A stretch of 64,000 bases of DNA from Flavilitoribacter nigricans DSM 23189 = NBRC 102662 (GTDB lineage Bacteria > Bacteroidota > Bacteroidia > Chitinophagales > Saprospiraceae), in NCBI RefSeq assembly GCF_002646595.1, contig NZ_PDUD01000019.1:1-64000 (forward strand), given 5' to 3'. Position 1 is the stretch's first letter. Each line of letters begins with the position of its first letter. The notes below the pieces were generated by a model. It made no database searches and was not told the origin of the DNA. It saw only the letters and a list, made by a program, of their open reading frames with translations. The position numbers were made by a program, and so were the translations under genes. This document shows positions 44,169 to 51,910 of the stretch, piece by piece.

Positions 44169-46475
44169 TCACCGAAAATGCCGATCCATAAAGTCCAGCA
44201 TCGCCGCAAAATCACCCGGTAGGACGCGATGGCCGCCCTCATGCATGTAGAAGCCCATATCCAGCAGCAGCGGTTTTTCTAATTCCGGTTCCGGGCCGCC
44301 GGTGATCCCTTCCCGGTCATAGAGGGCGTAGACGGGCGCAGCGGCCCGGGCCGCTACCCACTCTCCCATCGGATCGGACCAGGTATCCGTAGATCCGACG
44401 ATCTGCAGGACCGGGCGCGGAGCGATGAGCGATAACAGCAGGTGACCGTCTACCGGGAGTTCACCCGCTGCTCCGGCATACTGCTCGTAGCGGGGAGCGA
44501 ACCAATAATGGTAGCGCAACGGATTGGTCAGATCAGCGATGGTTTCACCGTAATTACGCCGGCTGATGGCGGCACCACCTTCTCCCGAAAGCATCGGGAT
44601 CGCCATAGCAAAACGTTCATCCGCAGCGGCGGCCCAGATCACGGTTTTGCCCAGACGGGAAACGCCGGAGAGCGCTACCTTCCGGCTGTCCATCGCCGGA
44701 TCCGTTTCCAGGTAATCCATGATCCGACTCAATCCCCAGGACCACGCGCCGATACTGCCCCATTCGTCCGGCTTCCGTTTTCCATCCGAGGGGAAGAGGG
44801 CGCGAATGCCGTATTGGCCGCCGTGATCGAAGTCCGGTTCAATATCTCCGTAGTAAACGGTAGCTAGGCCATAGCCTTTTTTGAGGAATAGTTCCGGGTG
44901 GATATCCTTCAACAGAAGCGCGTCCCGATCCGGAATGCGCATCTGCATCCGACCGCTCCAGGCCATGCCTTCGTCGATGCCGGGCTCGTCAAACAGCAGG
45001 ACATTTGGGGTAAAACTGATGTGCAGCAGGATCGGTACCGGCCCCTTGGCTTCGGCGGGTACATTTATGAGCAGGCGGATCGGGGAAACTTCCGGGTGGT
45101 CGGGAAAACCGATACGTACCTGCGTGCGGCGGGAAAGCCCGCCCATGCCCGGAACGTCCTTTTCGATCACCTCCGGAACGACCCGGACGGGAGTGTCCGG
45201 CGTTTTTCCGTGCTGGTGGGTTTCGAACAGGGCAAGCAATTCCGGTCGGCGGGATTGTTCCCAATCCGTACGATCTTGTACAGGCCGTCCGTCCTCCATT
45301 CGAAGCGGATCGGGCAGGGTGTACTCCCGGACCCGGGATTCATCCGTATTGGTGGGAGGGAAATCGTCCCATTGTCTTTCGTGCCGCCACTCGCCGTAGC
45401 GTTCCAGCACCTTGGTACCGCTCGTATTGTACCAGGCGTATCCCCGGCGGCGTTCCGCTTCGATCTCGCCGACCTGGTAGCGGATGACGCCGTCCCGACC
45501 GGCAAAAATGGGCTTATTGGTACCGATCTCGTAAAAGCGGGCCCAGTGAGGCCCGGCGGCAGAATTGGCTTTCACTCGCAGATCATCCTCGGTGCGAATC
45601 ACCTCCAGTCCATCGATCTGTACCTGCCGGTACCAGGCTACCCCGGCCTCGATAGCGGCCTCCACTTCCGGTGCGGGTTTGCGGATACTCATCAAAAAAT
45701 GCAGTACGGCGGCGCTTTCCCCGCCGGAAATGGCGACCGGCTCAAAAGCCCGGGCGGGGCGGGGCTCCAGGCTGACCGGATCGTACTGCTGGGCCCAGGC
45801 GGTGCGTTTGCCTTCCACCCGGATCTGACTGTTGAGGATAAATTCAAGTCCACTGGCGTAGGCCGTTTTCACTGCCTGCATCTTTTCCTCCCCGATCGTT
45901 CTGAAATCAGCGGCCGTCAGTACTTCGCCCAGGAAGGTCATAAGATCGGGGATCACGTCGTCATTATAAGTCGCGTAGCGGTAATAGCCGGTTTTTTGCG
46001 AAACGGATTTGGGCCAGCCGCCCGTTTCCTGCTGGGCGTTCAGGATAAAGTCCAGTCCCCCCAGTAAGGCCGTTCGGTAACGTTCGTCCTCCACTGCGGC
46101 GTAAGCCCGGGCCAGGAACCGAAGCTCGTTGACGGTAGCTTTTACCAGAGCGGCCCGTTTGCCCCAGGGTCCCACCCGGCTGAGGTCTCCGGTAAAGGGT
46201 TCCCGTACGGTACTCATCAGGGGCCAGCCGGTTCCTTCATCCTGCCAGGATAGGATGTTTTCGGCCATTTGGAGGCCTTCCTCGGAGCGGTACCAGGAAT
46301 AGGGCTTTTTACTGATCTCATCCTGCCACCATCGGAGCTGACGGCCGGGATCGGCGGAGGTGCTTTGCTTTTTAAGTGGTTGTTGCATCAGAAAACCGCC
46401 GGCCCGGGCTATCGGTGAGAAGAGTAAACTGGTCAAAAACAGGAAAAGATATCCGATCCGAATTACTTTATTCAT
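44169..46475 (-). CDS. PL10 pectate lyase fused to CE15-type esterase
   Basis: 768 residues with a signal peptide (GYLFLFLTSLLFSPIARA). The N-terminal half (about 40-385) is a family 10 pectate lyase: GGWPKSVSQKTGYYRYATYN, AWAQQYDPVSLEPRPARAFE and WARFYEIGTNKPIFAGRDGV. The C-terminal half (about 420-768) is an alpha/beta hydrolase of glucuronoyl-esterase (CE15) type with the nucleophile motif GVSRLGK (Ser606), ENK-like WGSIGAWSWGLSRIMDYLET before it and a late His in HEGGHR (His749). The pair would cut pectin by beta-elimination and remove an ester on uronic acid. It stands alone, divergent from the FadR-type regulator, with a 488-bp gap. Confidence 0.85.
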   Translation of the reverse strand: MNKVIRIGYLFLFLTSLLFSPIARAGGFLMQQPLKKQSTSADPGRQLRWWQDEISKKPYSWYRSEEGLQMAENILSWQDEGTGWPLMSTVREPFTGDLSRVGPWGKRAALVKATVNELRFLARAYAAVEDERYRTALLGGLDFILNAQQETGGWPKSVSQKTGYYRYATYNDDVIPDLMTFLGEVLTAADFRTIGEEKMQAVKTAYASGLEFILNSQIRVEGKRTAWAQQYDPVSLEPRPARAFEPVAISGGESAAVLHFLMSIRKPAPEVEAAIEAGVAWYRQVQIDGLEVIRTEDDLRVKANSAAGPHWARFYEIGTNKPIFAGRDGVIRYQVGEIEAERRRGYAWYNTSGTKVLERYGEWRHERQWDDFPPTNTDESRVREYTLPDPLRMEDGRPVQDRTDWEQSRRPELLALFETHQHGKTPDTPVRVVPEVIEKDVPGMGGLSRRTQVRIGFPDHPEVSPIRLLINVPAEAKGPVPILLHISFTPNVLLFDEPGIDEGMAWSGRMQMRIPDRDALLLKDIHPELFLKKGYGLATVYYGDIEPDFDHGGQYGIRALFPSDGKRKPDEWGSIGAWSWGLSRIMDYLETDPAMDSRKVALSGVSRLGKTVIWAAAADERFAMAIPMLSGEGGAAISRRNYGETIADLTNPLRYHYWFAPRYEQYAGAAGELPVDGHLLLSLIAPRPVLQIVGSTDTWSDPMGEWVAARAAAPVYALYDREGITGGPEPELEKPLLLDMGFYMHEGGHRVLPGDFAAMLDFMDRHFR

Positions 46476-46906
46476 TGTTTTGGTTTGTAGCTAGTGAATG
46501 GAGGTATCAAAACTGCCCGCACAAAAATGATGGGATCCCAACGGCTTCCTTCCGGCCGATTTTACGTCAGTATACGCCAATCCGCCGGTTTATCCTGCCT
46601 GATCAATCCTGCCTTACCAGTTAGGTTCTATTTGGATGTGAAATTAGCAGCTTTCCCGGGCCGGTCGGATCGACATTATCATTCCAAGATAAAAAATAAA
46701 TCAGCGGTAATCCTTTATTTTTCGGCAGTAGAAATTCACGCTGTTTGGCGATAAAATGCGCCGGCGGATGGTAGAACTCCCCCAAAAACCGCTATTTTTC
46801 GTTGCTAATTACCGCTCCTTCCGAGACGGTATTTGTCTTTCGTAGCTCCGGCAGCCCACTGGCCCCTCCACCGGATATCCAATATTTTTTATACCTTACA
46901 AGTCTG
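46476..46906. other. Divergent intergenic region, no gene seen
   Basis: Lies between the lyase-esterase and the FadR-type regulator. No frame with family features; it must hold the promoter for the minus-strand gene. Confidence 0.45.
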
Positions 46907-46921
46907 TTTTGTAGGACAAAT
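46907..46921 (+). promoter_or_regulatory. Degenerate FadR-type operator before regulator gene
   Basis: TTTTGTAGGACAAAT matches the perfect operators downstream at 12 of 15 positions and fits the FadR-subfamily pattern TNGTNNNACNA. It suggests self-regulation; it is 42 bp before the start codon. Confidence 0.55.
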
Positions 46922-46963
46922 AGTCCGAACACCCATCCCCCATCAAAAAACAATTCCAAATTC

Positions 46964-47695
46964 ATGACATCTAAGGATCTGAGAATAACGGATGAATCAA
47001 CAACCCTGGTCGATAGAGTTGAGGAGAAACTACTGGACTATTTTCGCGAAAATAAACTGATGCCGGGGGACTCTTTGCCCAATGAAGTTGAACTGGCCAA
47101 AGCCCTGGGGGTAGCCCGAACGGTACTGCGGGAGGCCCTGAGCCGGCTGAAAATGATGGGACTGGTCAAATCCAGGACCAAAGTGGGCATGACCCTCGCC
47201 GAACCTGATATCCTCGGGGGCATGAAGCGGGTAATGGACCCGCGGATCATGAGCAAAAACCACCTGCTGGACATCCTGAACCTGCGGGTGATCATCGAGA
47301 TCGGAATGAGCCCTTTCGTCTTTATGAATAAGACCGAAAAAGACATCGAGGAACTGGAACAGATCGTAGACCGCGAACGCGTACTGCGGGACAACCAGCT
47401 GAGCGTTGAAGAAGAGTCCAAATTTCATTTCAAACTCTACGAAATGACGGGCAACGACACCATTATCCAGTTGAATCAGATCTTCGCGCCCGTTTTCGGT
47501 TACATCAAGGATCACTTTTCCAAGATCCTGGATGACTACACCAAAACCACACCGGATCAGCAAAGGCCTTCCCACAAGGACCTGGTTAATATCCTGAAAG
47601 ACGGCACCGCCGATCAGTTCCAAAAGGCCATGCGTAAACACCTGGAACTGTATTTTCATCTGCTACACAAGGAGTATCAGAAAGGGGACGGTTAA
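46964..47695 (+). CDS. GntR/FadR-family transcription regulator
   Basis: 243 residues from ATG 46964; the upstream part of the frame has no family features and covers the operator. The winged helix (about 15-85) reads LMPGDSLPNEVELAKALGVA then RTVLREALSRLKMMGLVKSR, the standard GntR pattern. The all-helical FadR-type effector domain (FCD, about 100-230) has metal/ligand residues in LRVIIEIGM, FHFKLYEMTG and HKDLVNIL. FadR-type members such as NanR, UxuR and ExuR bind sialic or uronic acids. The palindromes at 46907, 47759 and 50758 match the subfamily operator, so I infer a repressor of the sialidase and lyase genes downstream. Confidence 0.9.
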   Translation: MTSKDLRITDESTTLVDRVEEKLLDYFRENKLMPGDSLPNEVELAKALGVARTVLREALSRLKMMGLVKSRTKVGMTLAEPDILGGMKRVMDPRIMSKNHLLDILNLRVIIEIGMSPFVFMNKTEKDIEELEQIVDRERVLRDNQLSVEEESKFHFKLYEMTGNDTIIQLNQIFAPVFGYIKDHFSKILDDYTKTTPDQQRPSHKDLVNILKDGTADQFQKAMRKHLELYFHLLHKEYQKGDG

Positions 47696-47758
47696 ATAAT
47701 TCCGGTCCGTTTTTTGAAAATAAACAGAAAAAATCACTAGATTCGTTTTTATAAATTT

Positions 47759-47773
47759 ATTTGTCTGACAAAT
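47759..47773 (+). promoter_or_regulatory. FadR-type operator, perfect palindrome
   Basis: ATTTGTCTGACAAAT, 48 bp before the sialidase start. The identical 15-mer at 50758 and similar flanks (TTTTTATAAATTT before it, here; TTTTAATAAACTT there) show shared regulation. Confidence 0.75.
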
Positions 47774-47821
47774 CTGTATTAATAGACTTTATGATACAGG
47801 AAGCAAGCGATACCAACTAAT

Positions 47822-49012
47822 ATGAACAAGATCAATTTGCGATTTGCCATGCCCGCCATTGTCTACTGCCTTATTTTTTTAGCGTCTGCGCTCCCCGTTT
47901 CCGCTCAGAAAATGAACGCTGCCACCTTATGGACCAAAGGAACGGGAGATTACAACAACTACCGCATTCCCGCGCTCATTGTCACTACCAGGGGAAGCGT
48001 TCTCGCTTTTTGTGAAGGCCGGGAAGCCGGAGATACCGGAGACATCAATTTGCTCCTGAAGCGCTCCACCGATCACGGCAAGACCTGGAGTGACGAACGG
48101 ATCATCTGGGATGACGGCAACAATACCTGCGGCAACCCCTGCCCGGTAATTGACGAGACCACTGGCCGCATCTATCTGTTTATGACCTGGAACCTGGGCA
48201 GCGATCACGAATCGGATATCATCCTGAAGAAAAGTGAAGACACCCGCCATCCCTATGTCTGCTATTCGGACGATGACGGCCTGACCTGGTCCAGCCCGGT
48301 CGACCTGTCAGAAAGTTGTAAAGATCCCGCCTGGGGCTGGTACGCCACGGGCCCCGGTGTCGGTATTCAGATCAAGAACGGCCCCCACCGGGGACGGCTG
48401 GTCATACCGGCCAACCACAGCTACGACGATCCCAACGGAAAGATCCGCGGCGGTCCCTACGGTTACGGCGCTCATGTGCTACTCAGCGATGATCACGGCC
48501 GGAGCTGGCGAAAAAGCGCCTCCATTCGGCCCGGTTGCAACGAAAGTCAGGTAGTGGAACTGTCCGACGGTACCCTGATGATGAATATGCGCTCCTACAA
48601 CGATAAGTACGCCCGGGCTTCGGCGATCAGTACGGACGGCGGGGAAAGCTGGTCGGAAATTAAACACGAACTGCAACTGGTGGAATCCAAATGCCAGGCC
48701 GGGATCCTGAATTTCGGAAAGTATAAAGGCAAAGAACTGATCCTATTTTCCAATCCGGCTGTACCAGTCGGCCGGACCCACATGACGGTAAAAAGCAGCC
48801 TGGACGACGCCCAGACCTGGACCAGTGCGAAACTGATCTTTCCCGGTCCCGCGGCCTATTCCAGTCTGACCCGGCTCGCTAACGGCCGCGTCGGTCTGTT
48901 CTTTGAAAACGGGGACAAGGGAGCTTACGATCAAATGCTTTTTATCTCTTTTCCGCCGAAACTGCTTTTTTCCGATGTCGACCTGAGTGATCTGATTACA
49001 GACCGTCAATAA
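47822..49012 (+). CDS. nanH: Secreted sialidase (GH33-type)
   Basis: 396 residues with a signal peptide ending SAQK. The six-bladed sialidase fold is shown by the YRIPAL motif (Arg48), the acid/base region EGREAGDTGDIN (Asp74), four Asp boxes (STDHGKTW, SDDDGLTW, SDDHGRSW, STDGGESW), an active-site Glu in CNESQVVEL, an Arg in MNMRSYND, a third Arg in VGRTHMT and the nucleophile Tyr in PAAYSSL. Removes terminal sialic acid from glycans in the periplasm or outside. First gene after the FadR-type operator, 31 bp before the sulfatase gene. Some Asp-box families act on other sugars, so specificity is likely but not certain. Confidence 0.88.
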   Translation: MNKINLRFAMPAIVYCLIFLASALPVSAQKMNAATLWTKGTGDYNNYRIPALIVTTRGSVLAFCEGREAGDTGDINLLLKRSTDHGKTWSDERIIWDDGNNTCGNPCPVIDETTGRIYLFMTWNLGSDHESDIILKKSEDTRHPYVCYSDDDGLTWSSPVDLSESCKDPAWGWYATGPGVGIQIKNGPHRGRLVIPANHSYDDPNGKIRGGPYGYGAHVLLSDDHGRSWRKSASIRPGCNESQVVELSDGTLMMNMRSYNDKYARASAISTDGGESWSEIKHELQLVESKCQAGILNFGKYKGKELILFSNPAVPVGRTHMTVKSSLDDAQTWTSAKLIFPGPAAYSSLTRLANGRVGLFFENGDKGAYDQMLFISFPPKLLFSDVDLSDLITDRQ

Positions 49013-49043
49013 GTCCTTTTACCTTCAACAAAAATCAGAGGTC

Positions 49044-50498
49044 ATGAAAAGATTGCTCCTGCTCGCCGGGTTGCTGCTGCCGCTGCTGGTGATCGGTCGG
49101 GAAAGGCCAAATATCCTGTTTATCATTTCCGAAGATAACGGTCCGGAACTGGGCAGTTACGGAGCGCCCGTCAAAACACCTCATCTGGATCGGCTGGCGA
49201 AAAGGGGCGTACTGTTTAACCGGGCATTTGTTCCCCAGGCCGGCTGTTCCCAATCGCGGGCGGCCATTCTGTCCGGACTTTACCCCCATCAGAACGGTCA
49301 GATCGGACTGGCCACCTGGAAATACCACATGTACCGGGAAGCTACGCCGAATATTCCCCGAAGCCTGCAGACGGCCGGGTACCGAACGGGCATTATCGGC
49401 AAACTGCACGTCAACCCAGAATCGGCTTTCCCGTTCGATTTTACCGCCATCCCGGGCAGCAATTTTGCCCGCAAGGACATGGATCAATACGCCGCCCATG
49501 CCGAAAAATTCATCAATGAAAGTGATCAGCCCTTCTACCTGCAGGTCAATTATCCGGATGCACACGCGCCCTTCATTCCCCAGGTGGATAACCGCCCCAA
49601 AAAACCACTGACCGGAGACGAGGCAGCAGCGCTTCCCTATATGGCGCTGGATCACTCCAAACTGAGGAGTTCCACGGCTGATTATTACAACTGTATGATG
49701 CGACTGGATACCTACATCGGCGATCTGATCAAAGTGCTCAAAAAGAGCGGCAAATACCGGAATACGCTGATCATCTACATCGGAGACCACGGAGCGGACC
49801 TGCTGCGCGGTAAACGGACCAGCTACGAAGGTGGGCTGCGCATTCCGCTGATCGTGAGTTGGCCGGGAGTCGCCCGCCGCAACATCCGGCTGGAGCAACT
49901 GACCAGTACTATCGACCTCTATCCGACTTTCCTGGAAGTAGCCGGACTTCCCGTACCGGCTTACCTTCCCGGTCGTTCGATCCTACCGCTGTTACGCGGG
50001 GAAGAGGTCGCTTGGAGGCGATATCTGTTCACCGAGTTTCACGTACATTCTAATCACAATCCCTATCCCCAGCGCACGGTCCGCGACGATCGCTACAAGT
50101 TGATCTGGAACCCGCTGGCCGGAACCACCAACCCGGGTTACGCTTTCACACTGGCCAATACCGTGAAGATCCCCGAGGAGGAAATTCTGGAGGCCGCTAG
50201 TCCGCAGGTACGCGAAGCCTACCTGCGCATAAAATCTCCTCCGGAATTTGAACTGTACGATCTGCAGGCCGACCCCTTCGAGATCAATGATCTGTCGGAG
50301 GATCCGGACCGGGCCGAAATACTGGAGCGCTTGCGGACCGAACTGAGGAACTGGCAGCAACGGACCCGGGACCCGCTGATCGATCCCGACAAAGCCAGAC
50401 GTCTTTTTGATCTGATCCGGGAAACCGGTATCGACCGACCGCGGAAAACCGTCCCGTATGCCGAATTCCTCGACCCTGGGCTTGATTTCGAAGGCTGA
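49044..50498 (+). CDS. Sulfatase (S1 family, N-sulfoglucosamine-sulfohydrolase-like)
   Basis: 484 residues with a signal peptide. The active-site segment is GCSQSRAAILSGLYPHQNG with Cys68, the residue to become formylglycine, in a C-S-Q-S-R context where most S1 sulfatases have C-x-P-S-R. Other marks are IISEDNGPELGSYG (metal ligands), GYRTGIIGKLHVNPE and the late IYIGDHGADLLRGK. The HQNGQIGLATW and GKLHVNPE parts resemble heparan N-sulfatase-like (S1_8) enzymes. Likely removes sulfate from an amino sugar of the glycan handled by this cluster. Co-transcribed with the sialidase. Confidence 0.87.
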   Translation: MKRLLLLAGLLLPLLVIGRERPNILFIISEDNGPELGSYGAPVKTPHLDRLAKRGVLFNRAFVPQAGCSQSRAAILSGLYPHQNGQIGLATWKYHMYREATPNIPRSLQTAGYRTGIIGKLHVNPESAFPFDFTAIPGSNFARKDMDQYAAHAEKFINESDQPFYLQVNYPDAHAPFIPQVDNRPKKPLTGDEAAALPYMALDHSKLRSSTADYYNCMMRLDTYIGDLIKVLKKSGKYRNTLIIYIGDHGADLLRGKRTSYEGGLRIPLIVSWPGVARRNIRLEQLTSTIDLYPTFLEVAGLPVPAYLPGRSILPLLRGEEVAWRRYLFTEFHVHSNHNPYPQRTVRDDRYKLIWNPLAGTTNPGYAFTLANTVKIPEEEILEAASPQVREAYLRIKSPPEFELYDLQADPFEINDLSEDPDRAEILERLRTELRNWQQRTRDPLIDPDKARRLFDLIRETGIDRPRKTVPYAEFLDPGLDFEG

Positions 50499-50757
50499 TG
50501 CAACTGGCCACCAGGTGAGTCAGATCATTCGATTGTAGGTTATTCGGGACCTCTTTAGGCCCCGCTTGAAGCAATTTAAACGGTAGAAAATTGATCCCTA
50601 AACAACCAAAAAGATGCCACCGTAGTTGGTTGGTTCTTCCCTACCGATCACCTCTAATTCATAAACTAAGCACTTAACGGATCCTGTATACCGGTAGATT
50701 TCCGACCTGATCCTTGGACATTTCGGAAAAAGAATCTACATTAGTTTTAATAAACTT
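50499..50757. other. Gap before lyase operon
   Basis: About 260 bp between the sulfatase and the next operator. No gene seen. It begins the promoter region of the lyase operon. Confidence 0.45.
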
Positions 50758-50772
50758 ATTTGTCTGACAAAT
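50758..50772 (+). promoter_or_regulatory. FadR-type operator, perfect palindrome (second copy)
   Basis: ATTTGTCTGACAAAT, identical to the site at 47759, 54 bp before the lyase start. Confidence 0.75.
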
Positions 50773-50826
50773 CAGAATTAAATTATAAAATGACTGATTT
50801 TGACAATAGCAAACAAAACCACCGAC

Positions 50827-51774
50827 ATGAGGTATGAAAAATTAAAAGGCTTCATTGCCGCGCCTTTTACCTGTTTCCACGAGGATGGAACCCTTAATCT
50901 AAACCCTATCCATGCCTATGCAGATTATTTGAAGCAGAATGGAGCCAGCGGAGCTTTTATTCTGGGAACTACGGGAGAAGGCATGTCCGTCACTACCGCC
51001 GAACGCAAAAAGGTAGCGGAAGAATGGATGAAAAGTGCCGATCCCGATTTTAAGATCATTGTGCACGCCGGCAGTTCCGGACTGCACGACAGCCGGGAAC
51101 TGGCCGCACATGCACAGGAGATCGGCGCTTACGCCGTGGGCTGTATTGCCCCGAATTTCTTCAAACCGGCAACGGTCGATGACCTGGTCGCTTACGCATC
51201 AGACGTCGCCGCCGCCTGTCCGGACCTACCCTTTTATTACTACCACATCCCTTCCATGTCCGGCGTCTATTTATCGATGCCGGAATTCCTGCAAAAAGCC
51301 TCCGGCCGGATCCCCAACCTGGCCGGCATCAAGTTTACCCACCACGACCTGATGGAATTCAACCAGTGTACGATGACCGCCGGTGGTCGCTACGATCTGC
51401 TGCACGGCTACGACGAGATCCTGATCTGTGGTCTGTCACTCGGCGTGCAGGCGGCCGTAGGCAGCACCTACAACTATTTTTTACCGGTTTATCTGAAACT
51501 GCGGGAAGCTTTCGATGCCGGAGACCTGGAGACGGCGCGCCGGATGCAGCAGGAATCCGTCCGTCTGGTTGGCGTACTCCTGAAATACCGGGGAGGGATT
51601 GCCTGCGGAAAGGCCATCATGAACCTCGTCGGTATCCCCTGCGGACCCTGCCGCTTACCCATCAGAAGTCTGGATACCGAAGAAATGGAACGACTAAACC
51701 GGGACCTGCAAACAATGAATTTTTTCGAATTAACCGGGCAGACCATAGTCAACAGCCCGACTCAGGCGAATTGA
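50827..51774 (+). CDS. nanA: N-acetylneuraminate lyase (DapA/NanA superfamily)
   Basis: 315 residues from ATG 50827; a TTG start at 50800 is less likely. Cytoplasmic aldolase that splits N-acetylneuraminate into N-acetylmannosamine and pyruvate. The TIM-barrel marks are GFIAAPFTCF, the pyruvate-binding GTTGEG (48-53), the catalytic Tyr139 in FYYYHIPSMSG and the Schiff-base Lys169 in GIKFTH, followed by LLHGYDEI and AVGSTYNYF. The YYHIP and SGV pattern favours NanA over dihydrodipicolinate synthase. It is the first gene of the second operator-led operon, upstream of SusC/SusD. Confidence 0.9.
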   Translation: MRYEKLKGFIAAPFTCFHEDGTLNLNPIHAYADYLKQNGASGAFILGTTGEGMSVTTAERKKVAEEWMKSADPDFKIIVHAGSSGLHDSRELAAHAQEIGAYAVGCIAPNFFKPATVDDLVAYASDVAAACPDLPFYYYHIPSMSGVYLSMPEFLQKASGRIPNLAGIKFTHHDLMEFNQCTMTAGGRYDLLHGYDEILICGLSLGVQAAVGSTYNYFLPVYLKLREAFDAGDLETARRMQQESVRLVGVLLKYRGGIACGKAIMNLVGIPCGPCRLPIRSLDTEEMERLNRDLQTMNFFELTGQTIVNSPTQAN

Positions 51775-51910
51775 GCCTGAGTGATTTGCGATTTCTATAC
51801 CAGCTATATCTGTCCCGGTGCCCCGGTAAAAAGGGTGCCGGGCAGTATGGCTTATTCCTTCACAAAAGCGATGATTTTAAATCATTTGTACAATCAAAAC
51901 TCATCATGTT

